Assembly (NCBI RefSeq): GCF_037300705.1
Contig: NZ_CP147776.1
Span: 4,588,001 to 4,652,000 of the forward strand
Direction: 5' to 3'
Length of the DNA stretch: 64,000 bases
Source of the DNA: Massilia sp. W12
GTDB taxonomy: Bacteria; Pseudomonadota; Gammaproteobacteria; Burkholderiales; Burkholderiaceae_D
Shown here: positions 8,847-19,754 of the stretch, piece by piece
Layout: each line of letters opens with the position of its first letter
How positions within the stretch are numbered: position 1 is the first letter of the stretch
Made by a program: the position numbers and the translations under genes
Notes under the pieces: generated by a model
Seen by the model: only the letters and a program-made list of their open reading frames with translations
Database searches by the model: none
Told to the model about the DNA's origin: nothing

Positions 8847-11800
8847 TCAATACAATACAAAATCAGTATTGGCCAGACTGTTGAGCCCGGTCGGCAATAC
8901 CGCAATCTGCACCGCCGCACCGCCTGCGCTGCCATCCCCGTCATACAGCAACGCACCGCTGCTGCTGTTATAGATCAGGAAATCATTCGCATCCAGCGCA
9001 ACTGTACCGATGATAAATTTCCCGGCACTCAAGGTTCCCGCGCTGCCCAGTGCAGTGAAAATACTGGCCTTTAAGTGCAGTTGGTCAGAACCTGGTGTGA
9101 AGTTGACCAGGGTGTCCAAATTCGCACTGGCGTTGGCGGCGACATCAAAGCGGAACACATCATTCCCATTTCCGCCATTCAGCACATCATTGCCGTTGCC
9201 GCCGATAAGCGTGTCATTGCCATCCCCGCCATTCAATGTGTCATTCCCCACATCGCCATTCAGCAGATCGGCCTGACTGCTGCCGCCCAATACATCATTG
9301 CCGGACAAGTTGGTGTTGCGCCCCGCGCCAAAGCCTGTGCTGATGAAATGCCGCACTGCCGCGTCCTGATCAACCCCGAACGCCGTGCGCAGATCGGCAT
9401 ATTTGGCCAGATACACATCAGGGTCAAATGTCACGCCCCGTCCTTCACGCACTGCATTATTCAAATAATGTGTCAGTCCGGAATCGGTATTCAAACCAAA
9501 CGCACCGATCAAGTCCGCATGCGAAGCAATGTAACGCAAGCCCTGCAGACTGGTGACTGTCATATCACGGTCAGCAAAACGCAACAGCTCAGCATTGCGC
9601 ACCGAATCCACGCCATCGTTGCCATTCGCGCCATTGTTGTCGGTGACACTGATCACACCGGATTTCACGTTATATAAATATTCCCCGTGCTTGCCGTCAT
9701 ACCGGACAATGTCCGTCCCTTCTCCAGCATCCAGGACATCATTGCCTAAACCGCCCAACAACGTATCATTGCCGCCATACGACAGAATGCTGTCATTGCC
9801 GCTGGCGCCAGTCAGATTATCCGCGCTGCTCTTGCTGTCATTCCGCCCCGCGCCAAATCCGGTGCTGATAAAGTGGCGCAGCGCCGCTTCCTGATCACTT
9901 CCCACCGATGCCCGCACATCCGCATATTTGTCGATATATACCAGAGGATCAAATATCACACTGCGATTTTCTTTGACTGAGCTGTTCAAATAATGCAGCG
10001 CAGCACTGTCAGTATTCACGCCAAACGCGCCAATCAAATCCGCATGCGAAGCCACATAGCGCAGCACATTCAAAGTGCTGACATTCATATCGCGGTCGGA
10101 AAAACGTAAAATTTCAATGTTGCGCAAGCTGTCTACGCCTTCATTGCCATTCGAGCCATTGGCATCAGTCACACCGATCACACCGGATTTCACACTGTAC
10201 AAATATTCCGCACTCTTGCCGTCAAATCGTGCGATGTCTGTGCCCGTGCCTCCGTCCAGCACATCATTGCCTAAACTCCCCCACAGCGTGTCATTCCCGC
10301 CATACGCCAGGATGCTGTCGTTGCCATTCGAACCATTCAGATTATCTGCACTGAGCATGCTGTCATTCCGTCCGAGGCCAACACCGGTGTTGATGAAGTG
10401 ACGCACCGCCGCTTCCTGGTCGCTGCCCACCTCTGCGCGCACATCCGCATATTTGTCGATATACACCACAGGGTCAAAGGTGACGCCACGGTTTTCTTTG
10501 ACTGAACTGTTTAAAAAATGTTGTGCAGCGCTATCGGTATTCACACCGAATGCGTTGATCAAATCGCCATGTGAGGCCACATAGCGCAGCACATGTAAGG
10601 TGGTGACATTCATATCGCGATCAGAAAACCTGAGCAGTTCGGCATTACGCACCGTATCCACACCCTCATTCCCGTTTGCGCCATTATTATCAGTGACGCT
10701 GATCACCCCTGATTTCACGCTGTACAGATAATCCGCCCCCTTCCCTTCAAAGCGCACAATATCCGTCCCTTCGCCGCCATCCAGCACATCATTACCGCCA
10801 CCGCCGAACAGTGTGTCATTCCCGCCATACGACAGGATGCTGTCATTACCCGCTGTGCCAGACAGATTGTCCGCACTCAATTTGCTGTCGCTGCGGCCAA
10901 GTCCAAAACCGGTAGAGATGAAATCACGCACGGCAGCTTCCAGATCACTGCCCACCGCTGCGCGCACACTTGCATATTTGTCGATATACACCGCCGGATC
11001 AAATGTCACGCCACGATTTTCCTTCACTGAGCTGTTTAAATAATGCTGCGCTGCATTATCGGTATTCACGCCAAATGCGCCAATCAAGTCAGCGTGCGAA
11101 GCCACATAGCGCAACACATTCAAAGTGGTGACGTTCATATCGCGGTCAGCAAAGCGCAACGTTTCCACATTGCGCAGGGTATCCACCCCTTCATTGCCAT
11201 TCGCGCCATTGTTATCAGTGACAGTGATCGCGCCGGATTTGACGCTGTACAGATATTCCGCATTTTTACCATCAAAGCGTACAATGTCCGTCCCATCGCC
11301 AGCGTCCAGCACATCATTCCCCAAGCCCCCCCACAAGGTGTCGCTGCCGCCATATGACAGGATGCTGTCATTGCCGGATGTGCCTGACAGGTTGTCTGCA
11401 CTGAGTTTGCTGTCATTGCGGCCAAGTCCAAACCCGCTCGTGATGAAGTGACGCGTTGCTGCGTCCTGATCACTACCCACCGCTGCGCGCACATCCGCAT
11501 ATTTGTCGATATACACCGCTGGATCAAATGTAACGCCACGGTTTTCTTTGACTGAGCTGCTTAAAAAATGCTGTGCAGCATTATCGACATTCACGCCAAA
11601 AGCGCCGATCAAATCGCCATATGAGGCGACATAACGCAGTACATTCAAGGTGGTGATATCCATATCTCGGTCTGAAAACCGCAGCACTTCGGTATTGCGC
11701 AGCGTATCAATGCCATCATTCCCGTTTTCGACGTAATTATCGGTGACTGTGATGACGCCGGATTTTACGCTGTACAGATATTCCGAGCTTTTACCCTCAA

Positions 11801-13484
11801 ACCGCGCAATGTCCCGCCCTTCGCCGCCATCCAGCACGTCACTGCCGACACCGCCTGCCATGGTATCGTCCCCTCCATAAGCAAGAATACTATCCGCGCC
11901 GGCGGTGCCGCTCAGATTATCGGCGCTGAATTTGCTGTCGCTTCGGCCCAAACCGAAACCGGTGCTGATGAAGTGGCGCACAGCAGCCTCTTGATCGCCG
12001 CCGACCATTGTGCGCACATCTGCATATTTGTCGATATATACCGCCGGATCAAATGTCACGCTGCGGTTTTCTTTGACTGAGCTGTTTAAAAAGTGTTGTG
12101 TCGCGCTGTCGGTATTCAATCCGATCGCGCCAAGCAAATCCGCATGCGAAGCGACATAGCGCAACACATTGAAAGCAGTAACTTGCATATCCCTGTCAGC
12201 AAAACGCAGGGTTTCCATATTTCGCACAACATCCACGCCTTCATTGCCGTTTGCGCCGTTATTATCGGTGATCGTGATAACGCCGGATTTCACGCTGTAA
12301 AGATAGTCTGTGCTTTTACCGTCATAGAGAGCAATATCGACCCCATCGCCGCCATCCAAGTCGTCATTGCCAACGCCGCCCACCAGCTGGTCGATTCCGC
12401 CCAAACCGCTGATTGTGTCGCTGCCGTCGCCGCCTTGCAAGAGATTGGCGGCTTGATTGCCTTCCAGAATATCGGCAAAGGATGAGCCAAGCGCATTTTC
12501 AATCATGCAGTTATACGCAATCGTCAGATTGTCGCGCACCGACGATTGCCCGTTCGAGAAGGCCACCCCGATACTGGACCATTTGCCCGGCGTCAGATAA
12601 ATGGCGCAAGCTTGCGCCTGTCCCTGCGCGCTGAGCGTGTCATTGCCGCCGCCATCCCAGATGGTTTCATACACTTTCGCTTTGGCGTCCCAGGCATAGA
12701 CATCGTCGCCACTGTGAAAAGACGTATTCACGCCATATAAAAACTGCATGGTTTGAATATCATTCAGCATCAGGGTGGTGGGGAAGAAGGAAGTGCTGAG
12801 GCCGGCTTCGATCGGCTGTCCTTCATAACCCCGATAACTCATCACCGAATATTTCAGCTGATCCTCACCGCTCGGCGCCGCCACCACGCCCTCATGCGGG
12901 TGGTTCATGCCCATCGCATGCCCCAACTCATGAATCAAGGTGAAAAATGAATACCGGCCAACCACCGGATTTTGATATGAAGTTTGCACCGGCCCCAGCC
13001 ATATATCTCCGCTGACGCCATCCCCGCCTGGATAATATGCATATGCCGTACTGACAGCGGTATTACTGGTATTACTCCAGCGCACATCGCCAGCCAGACT
13101 GGCGCTATCCGTGACTTTTTGCCATGTGATGGCCGCCACATCGGAATAGCGCGTATGCGCCAGATCAATCGCACTCACCTGGGTCTCAGCAATCGGCAAT
13201 TTACCGTTGACGGCCTCATCGTCAGGCGCAGTGGAATAATCATACGTCGAGCTTTTATTCGCCAGGCTGTAGCTGAGCGTGATCGCAGAACCAAGCTTGC
13301 CATCGCCCCATCTGTCGCCAGAGGTCAGATTTTGAATGCTCAGATTATTGCTGCCTTCCGTGACCGGATTAAAGCTGGTGCTGGGCGCGACATTGCCGCT
13401 GATGCCATTGCCGCCGCCAGTGCTGCTATTGATCATGGAAGGGGCGCTGGAAGAAAATGTCGGGGGGACTTGCGCTTGACTCAT
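8847..13484 (-). CDS. Serralysin-type RTX metalloprotease with six long repeats
   Basis: A 1545-residue protein without a classical signal peptide. Residues 1-330 are an M10 (serralysin-like) protease: the zinc motif HELGHAMGMNH starts at residue 185 and the Met-turn SVMSYRG follows. Next come RTX nonapeptides (GGDGSDTISGLGG), then six 175-residue repeats, each with a calcium-binding GGxGxDxL stretch, an EYLYSVKSG segment and a VLRYVASHADLIGAFG/DKYADVRAAVG module. The C-terminus has more RTX repeats (GNDTLNGGDGNDTLIGG) and ends FVLY, as in type I secretion substrates. GAGGAAAA precedes the ATG at 13482-13484. No type I secretion genes are nearby. Likely a secreted calcium-dependent protease or adhesin. 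Confidence 0.9.
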   Translation of the reverse strand: MSQAQVPPTFSSSAPSMINSSTGGGNGISGNVAPSTSFNPVTEGSNNLSIQNLTSGDRWGDGKLGSAITLSYSLANKSSTYDYSTAPDDEAVNGKLPIAETQVSAIDLAHTRYSDVAAITWQKVTDSASLAGDVRWSNTSNTAVSTAYAYYPGGDGVSGDIWLGPVQTSYQNPVVGRYSFFTLIHELGHAMGMNHPHEGVVAAPSGEDQLKYSVMSYRGYEGQPIEAGLSTSFFPTTLMLNDIQTMQFLYGVNTSFHSGDDVYAWDAKAKVYETIWDGGGNDTLSAQGQAQACAIYLTPGKWSSIGVAFSNGQSSVRDNLTIAYNCMIENALGSSFADILEGNQAANLLQGGDGSDTISGLGGIDQLVGGVGNDDLDGGDGVDIALYDGKSTDYLYSVKSGVITITDNNGANGNEGVDVVRNMETLRFADRDMQVTAFNVLRYVASHADLLGAIGLNTDSATQHFLNSSVKENRSVTFDPAVYIDKYADVRTMVGGDQEAAVRHFISTGFGLGRSDSKFSADNLSGTAGADSILAYGGDDTMAGGVGSDVLDGGEGRDIARFEGKSSEYLYSVKSGVITVTDNYVENGNDGIDTLRNTEVLRFSDRDMDITTLNVLRYVASYGDLIGAFGVNVDNAAQHFLSSSVKENRGVTFDPAVYIDKYADVRAAVGSDQDAATRHFITSGFGLGRNDSKLSADNLSGTSGNDSILSYGGSDTLWGGLGNDVLDAGDGTDIVRFDGKNAEYLYSVKSGAITVTDNNGANGNEGVDTLRNVETLRFADRDMNVTTLNVLRYVASHADLIGAFGVNTDNAAQHYLNSSVKENRGVTFDPAVYIDKYASVRAAVGSDLEAAVRDFISTGFGLGRSDSKLSADNLSGTAGNDSILSYGGNDTLFGGGGNDVLDGGEGTDIVRFEGKGADYLYSVKSGVISVTDNNGANGNEGVDTVRNAELLRFSDRDMNVTTLHVLRYVASHGDLINAFGVNTDSAAQHFLNSSVKENRGVTFDPVVYIDKYADVRAEVGSDQEAAVRHFINTGVGLGRNDSMLSADNLNGSNGNDSILAYGGNDTLWGSLGNDVLDGGTGTDIARFDGKSAEYLYSVKSGVIGVTDANGSNGNEGVDSLRNIEILRFSDRDMNVSTLNVLRYVASHADLIGAFGVNTDSAALHYLNSSVKENRSVIFDPLVYIDKYADVRASVGSDQEAALRHFISTGFGAGRNDSKSSADNLTGASGNDSILSYGGNDTLLGGLGNDVLDAGEGTDIVRYDGKHGEYLYNVKSGVISVTDNNGANGNDGVDSVRNAELLRFADRDMTVTSLQGLRYIASHADLIGAFGLNTDSGLTHYLNNAVREGRGVTFDPDVYLAKYADLRTAFGVDQDAAVRHFISTGFGAGRNTNLSGNDVLGGSSQADLLNGDVGNDTLNGGDGNDTLIGGNGNDVLNGGNGNDVFRFDVAANASANLDTLVNFTPGSDQLHLKASIFTALGSAGTLSAGKFIIGTVALDANDFLIYNSSSGALLYDGDGSAGGAAVQIAVLPTGLNSLANTDFVLY
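9300..12449 (-). repeat. Six 525-bp tandem repeats inside the RTX gene
   Basis: The landmark GCATATTTG (encoding part of DKYA) recurs at 9397, 9922, 10447, 10972, 11497 and 12022, each exactly 525 bases apart, so no indel has accumulated in any unit. The units are similar but not identical at base level; the first and last are most diverged. Outer limits are approximate. Confidence 0.9.
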
Positions 13485-13690
13485 GGTTTTCCTCTTCGTA
13501 CAGGGGGGAAATGAGAAAACGGAATAGGATGGCCGTCTGGCCGGATATATCGGCTTGAGTATAGCAGCTTGCAAAAAAGAAACTTGCTTCAAAAAGTGGC
13601 TCGGAGTCAGCGCCCTTCCCGCCAGCGAAGCCGGGCCGGCGCTATGAACTGCCGCATCTTGCTAAGCGCATGGGGATGTTGCAAATGCTT

Positions 13691-13735
13691 GCAATGTCTG
13701 CCGCCCGTCTGTAAGGGGCTGCGGCAGGACATTGC
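13691..13735. terminator. Strong stem-loop downstream of thiE
   Basis: GCAATGTCTGCCGC (13691-13704) pairs with GCGGCAGGACATTGC (13721-13735), with one extra base. It lies in the 340-bp gap between thiE and the RTX gene start, in which no gene is seen. It could end thiamin operon transcription, though no T-run follows. Confidence 0.4.
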
Positions 13736-13824
13736 ATCCTGCCCAATAAAAGCAGACAAAGGGGTGCGCAGCGGCAAACCAGACTGCCAGGCCGCCGCCG
13801 CACTGCGCTTTGCTGATAGCGGCC

Positions 13825-14466
13825 TCAGCCGGCTGCAAACAGCCGCACAAACTCCGCCGCCGCCGGCCCTGGCGGTTGTTGCGCCATATAAACGCTGCTG
13901 ATCGCCGCCACCATCTGTGCCCCGCGCGCCACCAGCGGCGCACTGTTTTCCACCGTCATGCCGCCAATCACCACGCATGGCAGGGTGAAACGTTGCAAAG
14001 CCTGGTTGATGATGTCCGGCTGCGTCGCCACTTCATATTTTTTCACGCGCGAAGGATAAAATCCGCCAAACGCAAGATACGAAGCGCCCTGCTCTTGCGC
14101 AGCTTGCGCCAGATCCAGGCTGCCATAACAGGAAGCGCCGAGAATCTTATCCGGCCCCAGGGCCGCGCGCGCCTGGCGCACGGCGATATCCGTGCCGCCG
14201 ACATGCAAACCATCCGCATCCAGCTGCAGCGCCAAATCCAGATAATCATTGATGATGAAAGGCTTGCCATAGCGCGCGCACAACGCTTGCAGCGCGCCGG
14301 CCTGCTCCAGCCGCTGCGCCGGGCCGGCGCTTTTATGACGGTATTGCAGCAACGCGGCGCCGGCTTGCAAGGCCGCTTCTGAAGCTTGCAAGAGCGCAGC
14401 AGTATCATCCCAATCCGGCGTCACCAGATACAAACCGCGCAAGGCGGCGGCGTCAAATCTATTCAT
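13825..14466 (-). CDS. thiE: Thiamin phosphate synthase ThiE
   Basis: A 213-residue TIM-barrel enzyme joining hydroxymethylpyrimidine diphosphate and thiazole phosphate. Family features are LRGLYLVTPD near the N-terminus, QYRHK, INDYLDLALQLDADGLHVG with the substrate-binding aspartates, LGASCYGS and YLAFGGFYPSRVKK. A GAGGAAGAG site directly precedes the ATG at 14464-14466. It follows thiD by 7 bases and is last in the operon. Confidence 0.95.
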   Translation of the reverse strand: MNRFDAAALRGLYLVTPDWDDTAALLQASEAALQAGAALLQYRHKSAGPAQRLEQAGALQALCARYGKPFIINDYLDLALQLDADGLHVGGTDIAVRQARAALGPDKILGASCYGSLDLAQAAQEQGASYLAFGGFYPSRVKKYEVATQPDIINQALQRFTLPCVVIGGMTVENSAPLVARGAQMVAAISSVYMAQQPPGPAAAEFVRLFAAG

Positions 14467-14473
14467 CTCTTCC

Positions 14474-15289
14474 TCAAACAAAGCGGGTCGCCGGCAGCTG
14501 CCGCGCCGGTATCCATTGCCCGTCCGCCACCGGATAGGCCAGACCAAGCGCGCACTGGGTGTAAGTTTGCGCCGCCAACAGCGCCGCTTCCATGCGCTCG
14601 CCCAGCGCCAGACGCGCCGCCAGCGCGGCGGCCAGGGTGCAGCCGCTGCCATGGAAGGCGCCATGCAAACGCGGCCACTGCCATTGACGGCGCCAGCCGC
14701 TGGCGTCAAACCAATGATTTTCCACCATGCCGCCTTCCGCATGCCCGCCTTTGAGCAAAAGCTGACGGCAACCGCTTTGCAAAATCGCCTGCGCCTGCGC
14801 CGCCGCATCCGCCGCCACCCCAGGCTGCAGAGCTTGCGCTAAACGCGCGGCTTCCGGCAAATTCGGCAGCAACACATCGCTGACAGGCAAGAGCGGGGCC
14901 AGAATCCGGCAAGGATCTTGCGCCGCCAGCGCATCGCCTGCGCCGCTGGCCAAGACCGGATCCAGCACCACTTGCAAATCCGGCTGTTGCGCGCGCCATT
15001 CCGTGATGCGGGCGGCCAGCGCCTGGGCGATTTCCAAACTGCCCAAAATACCCAGCTTGATCACGCTAAAAGGAATTTTGGCGCGCAACGCATCAATTTG
15101 CGCCAATACCTGGGCCGCCGGCAAAGGCGCAATCGCATGCACCCGGTCGTTATCCTGCACCGTCAGCACGGTCAGGGCCGGCAGCGCATGTGCGCCCTGC
15201 GCCGCAATCGCGCCGATATCCGCCGCCAGGCCTGCGCCGCCGCTCGGATCAAGCCCGGCGCACACCAACACGCAGGGACGCTGCATCAT
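14474..15289 (-). CDS. thiD: Hydroxymethylpyrimidine (phosphate) kinase ThiD
   Basis: A 271-residue ribokinase-family enzyme that phosphorylates HMP and HMP-P. Motifs: [19 protein letters not shown] at the N-terminus, [34 protein letters not shown] and the anion-hole/catalytic [12 protein letters not shown]. The start ATG (15287-15289) overlaps the thiG stop as ATGA, showing translational coupling, and this decides between the two adjacent ATG codons. Confidence 0.95.
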   Translation of the reverse strand: MMQRPCVLVCAGLDPSGGAGLAADIGAIAAQGAHALPALTVLTVQDNDRVHAIAPLPAAQVLAQIDALRAKIPFSVIKLGILGSLEIAQALAARITEWRAQQPDLQVVLDPVLASGAGDALAAQDPCRILAPLLPVSDVLLPNLPEAARLAQALQPGVAADAAAQAQAILQSGCRQLLLKGGHAEGGMVENHWFDASGWRRQWQWPRLHGAFHGSGCTLAAALAARLALGERMEAALLAAQTYTQCALGLAYPVADGQWIPARQLPATRFV

Positions 15290-16092
15290 GATGGCGAGAC
15301 AATCCGGCCAGCCATCGGCGAGGACGGAGAAGCCGCGAATTTGCGCGGAATGCGGCCCGCCAAAAACGCCTCGCGCCCGGCTTCCACCGCCAGCTTCATG
15401 GCGCGCGCCATGCGCACCGGATCGCTCGCGCCGGCAATCGCGGTATTCATCAGCACGCCGTCGCACCCCAGCTCCATCGCAATCGCCGCATCCGAAGCGG
15501 TGCCGACGCCAGCATCCACCAGCACCGGCACCTTGGATTGTTCGATGATGAGGGACAGATTCCAGGGATTCAGAATGCCCATGCCGGAACCGATCAGCGA
15601 GGCCAGCGGCATGATCGAGCAGCAACCGATGTCTTCCAGCATGCGCGCCTGAATCGGATCATCGCTGCAATACACCATCACATCAAAGCCGTCTTTGACC
15701 AGGGTCTCGGCGGCCTTCAGGGTTTCCGGCATATTCGGGAACAGGGTCTTTTCATCGCCCAGCACTTCCAGCTTGACCAGCTTATGTCCGTTCAATAATT
15801 CACGCGCCAATTGCAGGGTGTACACCGCATCGGCAGCGGTGTAGCAGCCGGCGGTATTCGGCAGAATCGTGTAATCGCTGGGCGGCAGCACATCCAGCAA
15901 ATTCGGCGCGTTTTTATCCTGGCCGATATTCACACGGCGGATCGCCACCGTGATGATTTCCGCGCCGGCGGCAATGGTCGCCTCGCGCGTTTGCTCCAGA
16001 TTGCGATACTTGCCGCTGCCCACCAGCAAACGCGAGCGGTAAGTCTTGCCGGCGATAGTCAACCCATCTTCCGTCAGAAATTGTGATTCCAT
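15286..16092 (-). CDS. thiG: Thiazole synthase ThiG
   Basis: A 268-residue enzyme making the thiazole ring from deoxyxylulose phosphate, ThiS-thiocarboxylate and an imine donor. Motifs: [36 protein letters not shown] with the catalytic lysine region, [31 protein letters not shown] and [16 protein letters not shown] precedes the ATG at 16090-16092. The usual imine-forming partner ThiO or ThiH is not in this operon, so it must be elsewhere. Confidence 0.95.
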   Translation of the reverse strand: MESQFLTEDGLTIAGKTYRSRLLVGSGKYRNLEQTREATIAAGAEIITVAIRRVNIGQDKNAPNLLDVLPPSDYTILPNTAGCYTAADAVYTLQLARELLNGHKLVKLEVLGDEKTLFPNMPETLKAAETLVKDGFDVMVYCSDDPIQARMLEDIGCCSIMPLASLIGSGMGILNPWNLSLIIEQSKVPVLVDAGVGTASDAAIAMELGCDGVLMNTAIAGASDPVRMARAMKLAVEAGREAFLAGRIPRKFAASPSSPMAGRIVSPS

Positions 16093-16116
16093 GCTTGCTC
16101 CTGTAATGGCGCGGCG

Positions 16117-18428
<2,312 letters not shown>

Positions 18429-18492
18429 TCAGAACAGCAAGCACGTCTTGCCGCCACGCAAAGTTTTGATGATGCGGCGCAGCAGGTTTTGC

Positions 18493-18540
18493 ACAACAAA
18501 AACGTTTTACAACAAATTTGTTTTAAAACGTTTTTGTTGT
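18493..18540. promoter_or_regulatory. 48-bp palindromic operator or promoter
   Basis: ACAACAAAAACGTTTT (18493-18508) and its exact complement (18525-18540) flank AACAAATTTGTT (18511-18522), itself a perfect palindrome with the same centre. The whole 48 bp is one palindrome with a single mismatched pair (18510/18523). GTTGTAAAA recurs at 18536 and 18552. It is AT-rich in a GC-rich setting and lies 51 bases upstream of the first ATPase gene, so it probably regulates that operon. Confidence 0.7.
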
Positions 18541-18591
18541 AAAACAATCCCGTTGTAAAATTCAAGGCCAACCTTCAGCAGAGGAGCGCGC

Positions 18592-19743
18592 ATGGACTAC
18601 CGCAGCAAAAGCTATGGCCGGAACCAGGAAGTGCAAGAGATTTTCGCTTTGTTTGAGCAAGCGCGCGACTTGAGCATGCCCGGGCCGCGCCGGCTTGGCA
18701 AAACCTTTGTGCTTGACCGTCTGGAAGAGCAGGCGCAAGGGCGCAAATGGCATTGCATCAAACTCGATGTCTCCGGCTGCAACGACGCGCAACAATTTTT
18801 TCACAGCCTGTGCCAAAACACAGACCGTTTGCGCGGACACAAACGCGGCGCTTTTGACACCCTTGTGCAACGTTTCAAACAACTGTATCAACCCAAGCCC
18901 GGCGCACAAAGCAGCTCCTGGTTTGCCTCACTGCTCATGCATGACTGGCGGCAACATCTGGAAACGCTGCTGCAAAACATGCATGAGGCGAAAACTGAGC
19001 GCTGGGCTTTGCTGATTGATGAATTGCCGATTTTCTTGAAACGCCTGCATGACAAGGGGCCGCAAGGTTTGAGCGAAGCGCGCGACTTTATGAATTTCAT
19101 CAATGATCTGCGCCAGCGCTACCCGCGCGTGCGCTGGTTGATTACCGGCTCAATCGGCATGGAGCCCTTGGCGCGCGCCGGCCAATACTTTGGCGCACTG
19201 GCCAAATTCCACACCTACGCCCTGAATGAATTAAGCGAGGCGCAGGCCGTCGATTTTGTGCAAGACCTGGCGCGCCATAACAAAATCAAGCGCAGCGAAA
19301 TCAGCGCCGGCGAAGCGCAAGCTCTGGTGCAAGCCTGCGGCTGGCGCGCCGCCTACTATCTGGATTTATTCGCCAGCCAGATGCCTGGAATCAGCAGCGA
19401 CGACGCGGCGCAAATTGCGCAGCATATTGCAGCCTGCCGCCACACATTGATGCAAAAACATATGACCAGTCACTGGAGCATATGGGAAGAACATTTGCGC
19501 AAGCATGACCCGGAATGCAAACGCGCCTTCACCTGCTTAAATGCGCTGGCGGCGCATGAAAACGGCATGCTGGCCGACACCCTGCTGGCAAACATCAACG
19601 ACCCGGCTTTGCAAAAACCAACGCTGCTGCAACATTTGCACAGCATGTGCTGCGATGGCTTGCTGTATGAAAGCGCGCCGGAGCGCTTCGCCATCCGCCT
19701 GCCTTTACAACGTCTGTACTGGCAAAAATTTCCTCTCGTTTAA
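18592..19743 (+). CDS. STAND/AAA-type ATPase, small partner
   Basis: A 383-residue P-loop ATPase. It opens with YRSKSYGRNQEVQEI, then Walker A GPRRLGKTFVL (near residue 31) and Walker B ALLIDELPIFL (near 142). RWLITGSIGMEPLAR resembles a sensor-1 region. The C-terminal 75 residues look like a winged helix. The closest recognisable family is the archaeal-type ATPases (ATPase_2, PF01637-like) within the STAND/AAA group, whose members often act as threat sensors. AGAGGAG precedes the ATG. It is 11 bases from the larger ATPase gene, so one operon. No effector domain is visible. Function not known. Confidence 0.75.
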   Translation: MDYRSKSYGRNQEVQEIFALFEQARDLSMPGPRRLGKTFVLDRLEEQAQGRKWHCIKLDVSGCNDAQQFFHSLCQNTDRLRGHKRGAFDTLVQRFKQLYQPKPGAQSSSWFASLLMHDWRQHLETLLQNMHEAKTERWALLIDELPIFLKRLHDKGPQGLSEARDFMNFINDLRQRYPRVRWLITGSIGMEPLARAGQYFGALAKFHTYALNELSEAQAVDFVQDLARHNKIKRSEISAGEAQALVQACGWRAAYYLDLFASQMPGISSDDAAQIAQHIAACRHTLMQKHMTSHWSIWEEHLRKHDPECKRAFTCLNALAAHENGMLADTLLANINDPALQKPTLLQHLHSMCCDGLLYESAPERFAIRLPLQRLYWQKFPLV

Positions 19744-19754
19744 AAGGCTGCGCC

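Noticed and set aside
8847-13484. CRISPR-like regular repeats
   Set aside because: The regular period is coding: it matches 175-residue protein units and RTX motifs, with no spacers.
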